Positions 25,966 through 39,507 of a stretch of DNA of 64,000 bases are shown in pieces; positions within the stretch are counted from its first letter, which is position 1; each line of letters begins with the position of its first letter. A program made the translations under genes and the position numbers. Below the pieces are notes generated by a model that worked only from the letters and a program-made list of their open reading frames with translations, made no database searches and had not been told where the DNA came from. Location of the stretch: NCBI GenBank assembly GCA_013399875.1, contig VXAZ01001045.1, positions 653,346 to 717,345 of the forward strand, in the 5' to 3' direction. This DNA comes from Gymnorhina tibicen. Taxonomy: Eukaryota > Chordata > Aves > Passeriformes > Artamidae.

Positions 25966-27612
25966 AACCTTCTGTACAAAAGCCAGCCCACTGTTATGAA
26001 AATGTTGTTGCCAGGTTCTGAGTGGGCTTTATCATTTGAATGCCTTGGAGAAAGGAAGAATCACATACTACATTGCTGTTGCTCATCAAATAAATACAAT
26101 AGATTAGTTCCCCATTGTTGCTCCCATTCATTTCCCATCACATTCCCCTTCAGTGGAAAACAATGACCCTTTCCTCAGACAAGGGATACATCACCTTGCA
26201 AAGGTATATGTTTGAGAAAAACAGCTTCTCTGCCTGTGTGAAGCTCTGCCTACTTCTCTCATCATGATGCAGAATAATTTCATCCAACACCAGATACAAA
26301 ATCCTTCTAGATCTGATTGCTTTGTTATTCCTTATGATCTTTTATCAAATGCAAGACATAGAGGCACAGTACTGGCAAATAAATATTATATGTAATATTT
26401 TCCCTTTTCCTAGTTTAAAGTCCAAGACAGTTAGAGAGTCAGCCTACAGACGACCACGAAGACAATGCTTCCAAATACTTTAAGACTGCATGCAAACTAT
26501 TAAACAAGTCCTTTCCCAAAACACTTAAATAAAAAAATTCTAAGGCAAAGCTTGCCTTGGATCATCTCTTTGAAGCTGTAACACAAGTCATTGTGGATAC
26601 AGAAAAGCCTGTCAGAAGGATTTTTCCAGCTTCTTGCATTGTTCTGTGTGAATCTTCTCTTTCTTATGTGAACTATGAAAACAGTAAGATGTTTTTCTGT
26701 AACTATCTGAACACCTGGTGTTTATCTGAGTCTTGTTATGGTACACTGGTAGAATGGATGTTTTAACACCTCACCCAATCACTCTGAGGGGTGGATGGAG
26801 TACTGACCAATATCCTTATGGATTAAGACATATAAGTGGACAAATAATTAATTAAATATCACATTTTCCTGCTGACTGCATTTGGATTCATTTCCTGGTC
26901 TTTACAATACTGCCACAAGTCATCACTTTCAGTGTCAACTGAGATGGAACAAATGTGTGTTTAACTTCATTGAGCACTGAGATTTTTATAGAAAGGGAAA
27001 TATGCTTTGGTTAATGTGGAAGGTGCTACCAGAAACAGCGAGCTGTTAGTTAAAAAAGAGCAAATCAGTGAAAAATGCTTTTTTCCTTGGCCTACAAAGT
27101 AGAATTATGTCATTCATAAAAAGCATGAAAAGGGACTCTATAATACTATATTCATTTTTTGGATAATTATGACTTTGACTCAGTAATTCTTCTATGTTTT
27201 GCTGTCTGAATAATAAAAATGGCCAGGCTGACATCATACTTGTGCTGTTATTCAGCAAGCCATCCTATAACCTGTGCATTTTTAGGACAATGTAAGAGTC
27301 AACCTTGACTAGTTCATTCTGTTGCACAGATTCTTTCTCAGGAAGGTTTAAAAAAGGACGTTTTCAGATACCATAGATCTCAGAATTGCATTCATATTTA
27401 ACATTAATGCATAACAACAAAATAATGTCAATCAAACAGTGAAATGGTGAATTGGCATGTAATAGCAAAGAGAAAAGTGAAAGAGAAAGAAAAAGGCTAG
27501 ATATTTTAAACAATTTTTTGTTACTATAGCCCAAGGCTCCCTCCTGATTCTTTTCAAGCTGCAATAAAAATTATATTAAATATTTAAAATGTGAACAGGC
27601 AAGTTTACTTAC

Positions 27613-27734
27613 TGTTTCCTGGATGCCAGCGTACTGCATTTAAATATGCATTGCAGTAATGGAAGAGAAATTCATGCTTAGATCGAGTAACTTTTCCTTG
27701 AAGTAAAGGTAGCAGATCATGTCCATCAATAATC
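27613..27734 (-). CDS. STS: STS coding exon (matches human exon 9): [11 protein letters not shown] segment
   Basis: Minus-strand exon of 122 bp with acceptor TTACTCAG before GATTATTG and a strong donor ACA/GTAAGT. Its first base completes the Arg codon from the previous exon, giving [15 protein letters not shown]. It continues [20 protein letters not shown] and RWHPGN, then one base of a Ser codon. The [15 protein letters not shown] block is strongly conserved among STS-type membrane arylsulfatases and matches human STS except at a few positions. The preceding intron is only 2.6 kb and the following one 27.5 kb. Confidence 0.97.
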
Positions 27735-28210
27735 CTGAGTAAGAAAATCAGAAAAATAACTGAAACCTCACTTTCTTGAGAAGATATTATAACTCTGCAC
27801 ATCTGCTGCTTAAAAAAACCCCAATCTGAATGGCCACCTCCAACTGGTCAATTCAGAGAAAAACCTTCAAGTGCTCTTCCCTTTGATTTTTACATTACCT
27901 AAGGAAACAATTTTACATTTTGCCATTAGGAATAGTTGTTCCCTCAACTCTCTTTTTTTTCTTTAAATGAGGAAATGAACAGACATAAGTGAATAAATTG
28001 CCACAACACAAGTCCTTCACATATACCTGTTTAAGTTTTTGGGAGTAGTCTGGCTGAAGTACCTTAAAACAAGAAAAAATATGTTGTTCTGTGCTAGCAT
28101 CCCAAGAGGTAGTAGTAATATCTCTGTCCAGCATATTATGTATGCCAGAATTTAAGACAGAAGTGGTCATTTCAAATTTGAAAATTAACCGTTTAAATAT
28201 GCATTTATCA

Positions 28211-28250
28211 ACTACACACACACACACATACACATAAATACATATAAATT
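28211..28250. repeat. CA microsatellite, imperfect
   Basis: About eight CA units followed by CATA and CATAAATA variants. Confidence 0.92.
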
Positions 28251-29833
28251 CTCTAAATGCTGCTGGACAATTTTGATCATGCTTTGAAGGAGTCAATTTA
28301 CAAAAAAAATTGAGTTATAAAATAAGCAAGGCTTTTAACAGTTTCCCTAAATTAAACCTTTGAATTGCTGACATCAGCTGGCAGGGGAGAAAGCACAATC
28401 TGCATTTTTGACCTGTTATGGATCAAAAATTTTATAGTAAGTTTTATAGGAAATTACTTTTTGCTAATATAGATCAGAAAGTAATTGTTTCTTCAGCATT
28501 TTGAGCAACATCCCATAAAAAAAATTTTGAAACTTGCAGGAGGTTTTAAAAAGTCTATGTTAATTTTCATTACCTTTACATACATGACCATTTCATTACC
28601 ATTACATAAAACATTTTTTACTTTAGTGTAACTACTACAAGACAGGTACTACTTTTTAAGTCGCATGTATTGATTAAATTCTTGTCAGCAACTGTATGCA
28701 ACAGGGCCATTCAGAGTAGCACTTTTCTCAGAGGATGGGTAGGAAAACTTCCTGGAATTCTGAAAGCTACCTTGTCTGATAACTGCCTTCTGGGTGAATC
28801 CCTCTATCTGTGGAGGTCTGCTGAAACAGTCTTTCCCACTTTCAGTTTTTTACTGCCTGAGTAACAGACTCCTGTCTTGCAAGCTTGCTTATTAACAGAT
28901 GCATATCTATTGAACACTTTCTGTTCTAGAGCCTGTTGATGGGGAAAAAGGCATCTCCAGAAAAATGTCTCCAGTATTCTAGCATTCCTACAGCTGCTGG
29001 ATTCACAGGAATATACGAGACTTTTCTTTCCTATGACTAATTTCTCTTCTTCAACTAGGAGCCTCTCTTCCATTCCTTTTTAAACTGCTCCCTCACAGTG
29101 ACAGAATACCAATTATATTAATTTTTCTTATTTCTCGGGAACAATTCAGTGGAGCTATAAGAATTCAGCTGCTGGATCAAAAATACTTCAAGCTAGTCCA
29201 TGACCTAAGATGAAGCAGTACTTGTGGCATCAGTCTACACAGAAGAATCACAGAGGAGCAACCTGCAAGTGGAAGTTACGCAAGTATTTTTGGATTTCTA
29301 TAAGGGAGATCAAAGAAAACATCAGTACTTAGTATTCACTCAAGCAATATGAAAACAAAATGCATAAGATCTGCCACATTAAGAACAATCAGAACTTCTG
29401 AGGTTTGACAGAATTAGTGCTTGTAGAACATCTCTCAGGACCAACCTGACTAATTTTTCATGTCGACTTGTCCTGCCCTGCCCTTTCCTTCAAACACTCG
29501 ATGAATAATCATTAGCAGAGTGACTCTGCTCACCACTGGGCTTCCTCATGTGGATTCTTGATGCTTTGTGCTCGAAAGCTGTTTGTGAGTCATACATGTG
29601 TTCAAAGCATATGTGCATCCACAGGTTTCTCCACTTACTGGATGTGGAGAGCAACAGCTCTCCAGCCCTAGGCAGAGGCGCCTTGCCAGTGAGACTGTGT
29701 ATCTCTCAAACAAGACAAAGCCTGGGGATGTAGCAGTGTCAGGAAAGCATCTTCAGAATTGTGGAAGTCCAGTGGCTTTTCTTATCAGGCTGCAAAACTC
29801 TGTATGGGATTATTTTCACTAACTTGGTACAGA

Positions 29834-29880
29834 GAAAAAAAAACCAAACCAAACCAAACCAAAAAACCCCAAACAAAACT
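29834..29880. repeat. A/C-rich low-complexity tract (CCAAA repeats)
   Basis: AAACCAAACCAAACCAAACC followed by AAAAAACCCCAAAC. Confidence 0.93.
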
Positions 29881-30317
29881 GTGAGAAAAGCCTAGCTAGC
29901 ATTTTGATGTGTTTTGTTATATTAAGCAGGTCAAGGATGAGATGATGACATTTAAAGTAATTTACACTTATAGTTTCTTTTTCCAATACATTCACTCAAG
30001 CAGAACAGAAGCTTTTTTGATACATTCATTTTTGCTTTTAGTAAGTAATTCCAAGTTTGATTTGACAGTACATTGCTCTGATGGTATTCTGTTATCTTTT
30101 TGGTACTTGGTGCTTGTTCTGCAAGCTAAGCTATATTTACATACCATGTTTCTGTAAAATATTATCAGTATGTCAATATGAAAAGAGACAACATAATATT
30201 GCAAGTAAAAAACCTAGTTTCTTATTTACATTCTCACCTCTATCTTAATAGATATCACCGGAATGTACAGAACACTCATGACACTTTCTCTAAAACAGAG
30301 ATGACTACAGAGCATAC

Positions 30318-30477
30318 CTGTCAGAGGGTAACTGTGCATCTGCAAGTTTGACTATGGTAGGAAATATATCCATGTTACTAGTTGGCTCATCAATATAGGC
30401 ACCAGGCTGTACCACTCCAGGCCAACGGAGAAGACCTGGAACACGAATACCTCCTTCCCAGTTTGTTGATTTTCCAC
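30318..30477 (-). CDS. STS: STS coding exon (matches human exon 8): GGK-NWEGG segment
   Basis: Minus-strand exon of 160 bp with acceptor TTTTTCAG before GTGGAAAA and donor GACAG/GTATGC. The split codon from the preceding exon (G plus GT) gives Gly, producing [20 protein letters not shown]. The exon goes on through [20 protein letters not shown] and [15 protein letters not shown]. The Lys of GGK corresponds to human STS Lys368, which contacts the sulfate. WEGGIRVP and [12 protein letters not shown] are hallmark segments of the sulfatase family. It ends with two bases of an Arg codon that the next exon completes. No frameshift or stop is present, so the gene looks functional here. Confidence 0.97.
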
Positions 30478-33400
30478 CTGAAAAATTAGTTTTGTTTACT
30501 GAGAAATCAATTTCTTCTTAGATAATGCCACCCCGTAAGATTCATTTTCCAAATATTAAACATTCTGTCTAGCTAGAATCTTTACATTAGATGTATTAAC
30601 CTTGTTCTTAATTTTCTAGATTTTCTACCTACTGTAGTACTTTCTCACAGTAATTTATTAATATGTATTAGACAGAGCTTATAAGATGCATTTAAATTAC
30701 ACAAAAAAAAAATAGTTGCAGGAGATTAAAAAGCACTTCACTGGAATCTTCACATAGAAATTAGTCTAGATAGTGTGCCCCATAGCCATGTGAACCTATA
30801 ACCAAAAAGCAGGAATCGAAAAAATGTGAGTTATACCTAGATGTCTGAGGTATGAACCCAGAGAAAGTACATGATATTTTATTTAAAATGGTTCTTAATG
30901 ACTTTATATAGAAGAAAGCACTAATTTAAGTATATTACTGAATTCTCCAATTCAATTCATTAGAAAGAAATTCCCTTCAGTGATGATAACTTTCAGGATG
31001 CTGTGAAGAACTTTTTGTCTTCTAAACCAACACAGTTGCATCAAATGCACTATCAACTGATTGCATTCAACACTGCATTGCAGTCATTTATTGTTTCTAC
31101 AAGATCCACCACTGCCCAGTCCTCCCAACATCTTTTCAGCAGGGCAATGGGCTTATTCTATGACAGCATGTTCACCATTAGCTAATAAATAATTGACACG
31201 ACTCCGTAGGGAGAGGCATCACAAATAGTATTACCAAGGTCCTGCACAGGCGTGCCTATGTAGAGCACTTCAGGGTGACCTTTGAAATTAATATATCACT
31301 TGAAAAAGAAACCTGTGTTAAACAGAAGGGTTTTTGATGTGGTTAAGCATGGTCAGGGCCATTTACAAATAAATTGAGATTTTTTATACATTTGAAATGT
31401 CTGGAAAAAGAGGAATATGTGGGTTGGACTCCTGCCATCAAATTACTCAAATAGCAATTCATGGTTCAGTCAAAACTCCTATTGGCCTATTTTTTCCTGT
31501 ATCTCTCTTTCAAGTAAAAAAAAGAATGAATGAAAAAATATTACAACAAAGTACTTCAACAGTTCTGTTTCCTCAGCATCTCAAACATCCAAAACACCTC
31601 ATAGATGTCAATACTTTTGGTATTGACCCCAGGCCTTGTTATACATGTTGTCTATTTTACTGACTCCTTGATGATCTTTTCCATTTTAACAAAGGGGGGT
31701 TAAGAATCCACCTGGTTTTCTACAGGTTTTTCACTGTTCGTAAAGGTAAGTAGTAACTTCAAGACAGACAACTCTCTTGTGTATAAATTTACCTTTTTCT
31801 TTTCTTGTGACTGAAAGACCATTAGCTCATGATTTTTTGTTATATCAGCTTTTTGCTTAATTTTTTCATGGGCTTTATCAGAATTAATAATTGAATTGAA
31901 TAGTCAGGGACACATCTAGTCTGACATTGGAAAACTTAGACTTTCTAATATTCAACCTTATGTCAAATGACATTTGCTTGTGTGCAAATAATTGCTTAAG
32001 TTTTCTTTTTTTGGAAACAGTGCCAAGATCAGATCTCAACAGGACTGTCTGTCTTCTAGAACACTCTTAAAAGTATGCTGTCATCACTGAGTTAAACGTA
32101 ATTCCATTCTCATGATGAAGTATGTGACTACCTATTCTAAAACTCAAGAATGAGATGCGTGTACTATTTTTGTTTACATTATTGTAAAATATTATTTTCA
32201 AAACACAAGTCTAAAGAAAATGTAGATTTAAGTCCATAAAGTGTTATTTGGTGAGACATAGAACACCTTTCACCTACCAGAAGGAAGTTTTCACCCAAAA
32301 GTATGCTGATGCTGATTAGTTGTTAATGCGCTTGGGTCAAGATCAGTGTAGATGTCAATAGACTGTGTGTATCTTCTGTAGAAAAGATGGTTCTATCCCT
32401 GTACAACAGTTATTAAGTTTTTCAAAGTTTGTTGGGAATTAGGTGTTATGTAGCAGGAAGATCAATATCCTGACTGAGCTACAGTGCATAGAAAATCCTG
32501 CTGAGTGTGATTTGTTAAATCCAAATAAAAATTCAAGAAAAGCATAAGGCCATAAAATTACAGATATCCTCAAATTAAAATACTTGCAGTGAAGAGCTAT
32601 GCCAGGAAAATGATTTGGTCCATGAGCCAGATCCTAATTCTGTGTACACATGACAGCAGCTTTAGGGCTGAACAGTATCGATAGACACCAAGAGTTGACC
32701 TATACCATAGGTAGCTTTAGGTATGGTGTTCGTTTTACTTTTGTATGCCTGTCTAAACCTAGTAATAGTGCTAGCTAGATTGGATGTTTAAACAAAGTCT
32801 TGTTATACTGTTGTCTGCTGTGTAATCTGAACATAGAGAAATTTCAAGGTAAGTGGTAAATCTGATTCCCACACATCAGTTCTTAAAACCTAGATATTGG
32901 GTTGCTTTCACAGCTCTTAGGTTCACAGTACAATTTTCTTGAATAATGCAGAAAAGGTCAGAAAAGTTGCACATTACCCAAGCACAAAGGAACACTCCAC
33001 AAACTCTGATGCCCTGCTGTAAGGTAGAAAAAGCAAAATGGATTCCCCAGCAGGGCTATCTCCTCACTTACGTCTATGAAGAAGTGACTGCTGTTTTCCT
33101 TTCCAAAGGGTAATTGAAGCATAACATTTTTACATCTCTGGAGACTGGGAATAGCAGGGAATCAGGGTAGGAATTACAGGTCATTGCAGAAGACTGTCTT
33201 CTATTATCTATGCTTATATGGTGTTCATTTTTATTAGAATTGTGTTTAGTGACTAGAGGTGCTTAATACCCTTATAAGATTACAAATCCCTGGACACTTA
33301 CCATCTTTAAAACTCTAGCTGTTAAATTTTTTTCAAGATACCTGCATTCTTTTTTCCTTAAAAAAAAAATCAAGGTTTTACTACTGACATTGAAACATGT

Positions 33401-35240
33401 GGAAAACATCTAAATTGCTAATAAAATTAAAAAATAACAACAAAATGTCATATTTTGAAACAAAATCTCTTGATATGTAAGGATCTGGCTCATTAGTTTT
33501 GTATTTTGCTCAGACTTGACTACACAGAAACAGAGAAAAGCCTGCAACCTAGTAGCCTGTATGCCTTGCAAACTCTAGGCAACCTAGGTTTTTGTTATTT
33601 TTGTTCACTTAAATTCTTCTAAAAATATTTTTTAAAAAGCATAAAACACACCAGGCTGTATTTTCCTGCATAGCTATCTATGCTTTCTGAGTAGTTGCAC
33701 CTTTCAGTGTTATATTGAACAATGGCCTACATTCACCTTTCCTGAAAAATCTGCAGGAGCAGGCAAAATACAGACATAACTCTCTGCAGTCATCCACAAC
33801 ATGATGTCAAATTTCCATTTTAACCTCATTTCAAATCTTAGCTAAAAGAATATATCTTTTTTTTCCTCCCTCTGGTTTAAATTGACTGCTCTTACCTACT
33901 CTGGGAATAGAGGTTTTACAAAGGATGATATATAAAGGGGAACTCTGCAGTAAATCACTATTAACATTATGAATGATGAATGATGAAAACTATTTTAACT
34001 AACTTTCTTAAATCACATGGATTACAACCATACTACTCTTTCCTTCATATATTCTTCTAAAAACAAAGCTTCTAAACCCAATTTATTCTCTTGAATGGTA
34101 GAGAAATACAAAGAAATTAATTATTCTACCCATCTATAGTGGACGTCATGCCACAAATATCAACAACCAAGACTGGTTACTATTGCTTACTTTATAAAAG
34201 GGTCAAACAACAATTTCTTTTCAGTGGCAAATTTACTCTTTATTTTACTGATTTTTCACTTATTTCATGCACTGTTTTTGTTAATTTTTAATCTGAGCTA
34301 TTCTTGTACAGGTGAATGAAACAGACATGGCTCATTTGGCCGTTTATCACCTGACCTTTCTCCCAACCAAATGAAATGATATCTGAGATGCTTTTTGTTT
34401 CAGTCAAAATTACAAGATGGGTTGTTTATTTAAAAAGCTGGATTACTTCAGAGAGAATATAAAAATACGGTGCATTTGGAAAAAAAGAGTCAGCTGCTGC
34501 TTTCTTTCAAGTCAAGAGTGAACTCCAACAAGTATCACTATATATGCCATAGCATGATTCCTGGGGCCAAAGTAATGGTCAGCTTGATCTCTCTGTGGCT
34601 TGCAGGAAGGAAACGGATTACTAACAGCTCCAAGAAACCCTGCTGAATTAACTTATCATTGCAGTATATAAACTTGTATTACAGTAATAAATTTTAATAA
34701 AATATTGGGTAATTGATTCCTCCATTTCTTGTTTTGGTCTTGCAGATCTGTACTAGATTTTAAAAAATAAGGGTCTAAATCCTTAAGAAATATTAATTAT
34801 TATTTTTATGGATACTAACAAATAACTATGATAATATCTATTTCTAAGGCACAAAGCACTTAAAATTGATGTTGTTTAAACAGTTTGGCTTTATCAGTGT
34901 TTGGCTCCACTTCCATTACTTTCATTAACAGCAGAACTCACGACCCACTCCAGCAACGTGACAGTAGCCAAGTGCCTGTATTGTGCCAAGTTCTTCATAA
35001 GTACAAAGACAGTATTTCTAATGCAGGTCTGAGGTACAGGCAAAATGTACATATCCTAAAGACAGTAAGAGATGTAAGGAGATTCAACAGAAAATCCCGT
35101 ATGTAACAAAGTGGGATAGATGTCAACAAGTGATTGCGAGGCAAGACTGCTACTGTCTGAATATGTACCAGTGAAATACTATAGTGAGAAAAAGTGTAGA
35201 GAAAAGTTTTTATTGCCTTCATTGTTTATTGCTATAAATT

Positions 35241-35273
35241 ATGTATGTATGTATATATATATATATATATATA
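35241..35273. repeat. TATG/TA microsatellite
   Basis: Three ATGT units followed by about ten TA dinucleotides. Confidence 0.97.
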
Positions 35274-35768
35274 GAGCACATTGAAGCGAATTCAAGAAAT
35301 TACTCACTAAGAAACTAAATAAAGATTACCACGAAATATTTAGATACAAAATGTCAGGGTACCAAAGAAGAATATAATGGTTTTCTTTAAATCAGTCATC
35401 TTATGCTGGTTGTTAATATAGAGGAAATTCTATGCATTTATTTATTATACTCATCTTATTTGAAAGTAGAAATCCAAAGTATATGGAAAAACTAACCTTA
35501 TTTCTGCTCCTAAAGGAAAGCTATGGTGACTAGCTCAAATGGACATGCTTCAATGAGGCAGCTAGAGAAAAACACCTAAAAAGAAGTCAGTGCAGGTATC
35601 CTGGAAATCATATGCACAAGCAATACCTTAATGTTTCATACTTTCAACAGACAAATATTACAGAAATGAAAAAAAAATCTGGAAAATTACATAAAAAGTT
35701 TTAAGAAGATACTTCAGTTACATCTAATACTTTCCATATTTCAATATAAAGTTGTTAATATTAATGTA

Positions 35769-35801
35769 TTAATTAAATTGTTAATATTGTAATTTAATTA
35801 A
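35769..35801. repeat. AT-rich perfect inverted repeat
   Basis: Arms TTAATTAAATT (35769-35779) and AATTTAATTAA (35791-35801) around an 11-base spacer. In AT-rich DNA this may be chance. Confidence 0.7.
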
Positions 35802-38274
35802 AATATTAATAGTATCTGGTACAAATCCCAGGAGTTCTTCATGAGTTCAGATAAGAAGGCCTTCAGTTGTTGGGAAGAAATTCTTACTAAAATAGCCACT
35901 ATTTTTTGTTTTAGAAGCTGTATCTAGATTTAAACCTTTTAAAGATCTTCAACAAAGACCTTCGGGAAAAGTTACTGGAACATTAATCATGGGTTAGGAG
36001 ACAAAGGGTTGTCATGAATCAAAATCTGACTAACAGTCAGGAAACAAAAAGAGAAAACAAACAGCCTGTCACCCTTTGCAAAAATACCCAAAACCAATAT
36101 TAAGGTACCTTGATGCTATTATGCGTTAAGCCTCTTACTACTTTAGTATATTTACTACAGTTTTGAAAGGGAAGTAATTCACAGAGGAAAATAACAAATT
36201 AGGGAAAAGTAAAAACTCATCAGTTAAAATTGATAAGAGAGATGGAAGAGACAATTATCTTCTGAATTTTTCCTCTGCAAAGAGGCACTGTAAAAGTATA
36301 CAAAACAAATCTAAGCTAGGGAAGATATAAAAACTTTTCCCTCCTTTATCCTATATCAGTTAGGAAATGTTATTAAACTTCAAGATGTTCCATGAAATTT
36401 GCAACATGAAATTTCAAAATAGTAAATGAAAGCACTGTGTTCTCATGGACAAGTGGTAGAGGCTATGCTCAGACTTTTCTAGACTCAAAGTGGAAATCCA
36501 TCTTTCTATGATAAAAATTTATATAATTAATGCTAAGAATCTTTGTAGAGTCTAAACTGTCAGGATTCACATCTTAAACCAAGGACATACTATCTAGGAT
36601 TAGGAGGAAATCTTCCTAGGGATTTTATTTACTACACATTCTGATCCTGATAATCATCAGAAAAAGGCCACTGGAATGAGATTTTGATCCATCACTTCAG
36701 TATTACTATATAATGTCTTCTGAAAAGGAATACTGCAGAGATAAACCAGACTGTGTCAGACAGCAACTGGTTAAACACTATGTTAGCTGTGGTTTCTAAT
36801 TTTGAGGGCTCTCCAAATTTATGGTGAACTGTTCTGTAGTTAGAATCCAAAGTAACAAAACCTTCAAATAGCAGTTTCCCCTTTTTGCATCGAGTCTTGC
36901 AGCACTAGCTTAACTCTCCAAACCCCTCCTGAATTTTATTATTGGTGCTTATTTGGCTAGGTATCAAGAAAAATTAGTGAGTTAGAATTGTGGAATTGGT
37001 TGAGAGCTTTTGATTTTAGGGCAGAACCAATTATTGCTGAGTATACTGCTCCAGCTCTGACAAGAGGGTTAAGTGGCTTCATTCATATTTGCATTCATAC
37101 AGCACTAAAGATAAGTAGTGGAGATTGACTAGCAGAGACAGGGAGGGAGAAAGGATCTGTATGTCTCCCAGTTTTTTAAACTACACCCCAGAGGAAGCAA
37201 GTTCCTAGTGAGCACAAGCAGCACAAAGATTGTCCTTTTGCTTTTTCAGGCACATTGCTATATCAGTGCCTGAGTCTCGGGGCTTCACAGGTCTGCTTCT
37301 CATTAACTCTGCCAGAGATGTACAGACACTTTTCATCACACATGACTTTTAATACGAATAAATTCCTATGTATGAAAATTGCTAGTTATGCAATTAATTG
37401 ACTTTTTCCACTTCAGTCCTTTTGAAAATGATGCATAATATACCTGTTAAATTAAGGACTGATTTGGAGATGGAGGGAGTGGAAGATAAAGCAGAATTCA
37501 TTCTATTTTAAAATGTTAAAAGTATATGCAACTAATTGCATGGGTCTTCTAATTTCTTTTTATTTTAATTAAGAATATCTCTCATCAAATACTAATTTTC
37601 TTTCTTACATTGTGATTATTTTCTGACCCATTGTATATTACATTTGCCAGCACAGCACAGGTGTTAACTGCAAGCCACACAATTTTTACTTTTTTTTGAA
37701 AAGAAGCCCCATTATTACCCAACTAAATCTATCAACCAGATTTTTTTATTAATCCAGGTAAGACCTCTTTCAAGTTTTTCTCTGCACTGTAAGTATGAAT
37801 ACAAAATTCTGCAAGGCTTGAGAGAAAAGACTCCATTTAATCAAAGTTCCTCAAGAAGACATATTCCCAAGTGTATTTTTTGCTTCCTTATCATTTATCC
37901 TGTACCTTATGTCTGGCACTCTAGAAGGCAAATATTTTTTAGAGCTTCTAAAACACCTCAGGCTGTGCCTACAGCTACAGATATGTAACCATATGGTTCC
38001 TTAATTACTTAAATCACTATGTAAGGCCTATGTGCTAACATTCAAGATACATTTCTCTCTGGTGTTAGCCCAAGGGGACCCATCTGATAGACAGACCTCA
38101 TGACTTTGGCATTCCTTGGTTTTCTTGTGTAGCATTTCCTTTGCAGCTTTCTTAAAATATAAGGGTCATTTCTCAGATAGATATCTACCGACTAAAACGT
38201 GTGGGGTCCTCTTGCTTGAAAACCTCACTTTATTGTTATTGCTTACTCTATGAGCCTATATTTTTTTCCTTTTT

Positions 38275-39141
38275 GAAGTTTTGCAGATGATATAAATCTT
38301 TCAAGAGTGGAAGGTTGTGTTACCATCCAAAGGGACCTTGATAGGCTTGGAGAAATGGGCCAAAGGGAACCCCATTAAGTTCAGCAAAGGAAATAGCAAG
38401 TCCTGCATCTTCACAGCAGTAATCTTTAGCAAAGCAAAGGCTGGGGGGTAACTGGCTGGAAAGCAGCTCTGCACAGAGGGACTGGAGGGTTCTAATGAGC
38501 AACCAGCTTGAACGTGAGCCAGCCATGTGCCCTTCTGGCAAGGAAGGACAACATCATTTTGAGCTGCATTAGGAAGAATGCCTCCAGCAGGTCTTGTTCT
38601 CTGCTCAGCACTGGTGAGACATACCTGGGTCAAAGTGCAGAACTCCCCAGTACAACAGACATGGACATAGTGGAATGAGTTCAAAGGAAGGTGATGAATT
38701 ATTAAGTAGCTGGAGCATTCAATATATGAGGAGAAGCCGAGAGAGATGTTTATCCTGGAGAAGAAAATGCTTAGCGGGATCTTACCCATCTGTAGCGATA
38801 CATGGATTTACTTCAGTAAAGAGGACAGAGCCAGACTCTTTTCGGTGGGGGGCCACTGACAGGACAAGAGGCAATGGGCACAAACTAAACCACAGAAACT
38901 CCATTTAAACAGAAAAAGTTTTTTTATGGTGAGTGTGATCAAACACTAGAGAAAGTTGCCCAAGGAGACTATGAAGTTTCCATCACTGGAGATTTTCATA
39001 ACTTTACTGGATACAATCCTGAGCACTGTGCTATAGCTGACCCTGCTCTGCAGGAGCTGGGACTGCAGACCTTGGGAGATGCCTTCCAGGCTCAACTGGA
39101 TTTGTAATTGATTTCGAGATTTTATAGTTCTGTCATACTAT
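38275..39141 (+). mobile_element. CR1 LINE fragment (3' part of ORF2 and 3' UTR), decayed
   Basis: The plus strand follows the avian CR1 consensus remembered from bird genomes. It starts at the reverse transcriptase FADD region (TTTGCAGATGATATAAA), goes through GGACCTTGATAGGCTTGGAGAA, CTGCATTAGGAAGAATG, AGGACAAGAGGCAATGGGCA and AAGTTGCCCAAGGAGA, and ends in a degraded CTTCCAGGCTCAAC terminus. Many indels and stops make it non-coding. It lies antisense to STS. The long minus-strand open frame at 38301-38789 is antisense to this repeat. Confidence 0.9.
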
Positions 39142-39507
39142 ATATCAAAAAAGAAAAAAATTCAGACTTAAGAACAATTTATTTTGTTCTCTCTACAACT
39201 AGAAACTTCAAGTTGGGTGAATGACTTTCTAAAGATTGCTGGATTACTTTGATCTTGACCCCTGAAATATGAGTGGAAAATATAGCACAGCCTCTACCTA
39301 GTGAAAGAATGAAAAGAAATTAATCTCTCGTAAAGAGGCAAGAAGACTCATTGAATTTCATTAAAAAGAATAAAACCAAACATTCTTACTTTATTTCACT
39401 TAGATTGAAGATTTTGACCTTGGCCACATAGTACATTACAGTTTTGGTGCAAACCCATGGAGATGCTTTCTTCTTGCATTTCCCAAGAACAGTCAGAGAA
39501 TATTCAC

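Larger units (their letters stand above)
129..27612 (-). other. STS intron before the last coding exon, 27.5 kb
   Basis: This intron starts at donor GTAAGT (plus 27612) and ends at acceptor TTGCAG (plus 129). It contains a probable LTR fragment near 5.2-5.5 kb, a G/T-rich tract (7775-8012), a 128-bp tandem triplication (9847-10233), a GC-richer patch with a 135-codon open frame (10950-11357), a CR1 3' end (22855-22928), an A/C-rich tract (24821-24892) and a solo LTR (25454-25965). In the remaining stretches (131-4248, 12.0-22.8 kb, 23-24.8 kb, 26-27.6 kb) I see only AT-rich unique-looking sequence with no recognisable exon or RNA gene. Confidence 0.9.
27735..30317 (-). other. STS intron, 2.6 kb
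   Basis: Bounded by donor GTATGC (plus 30317) and acceptor CTCAG (plus 27735). It contains a short CA microsatellite near 28.2 kb and an A/C-rich tract at 29834-29880. Nothing else is recognisable. Confidence 0.93.
30478..39507 (-). other. STS intron, 9.0 kb
   Basis: Bounded by donor GTGAAT (plus 39507) and acceptor TTTCAG (plus 30478). It contains a TA microsatellite (35241-35273), an AT-rich perfect 11-bp inverted repeat (35769-35801) and a CR1 fragment of about 870 bp (38275-39141). I see nothing recognisable in 30.5-35.2 kb or 35.8-38.2 kb. Confidence 0.93.

Noticed and set aside
25431..26166. Open frames of 110 codons (minus) and 119 codons (plus)
   Set aside because: Both lie in or across the solo LTR at 25454-25965, which has no coding role. 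No protein family was recognised.
38301..38789. 162-codon open frame on the minus strand
   Set aside because: It runs antisense through the CR1 fragment at 38275-39141. The plus strand matches CR1, so the frame is incidental.
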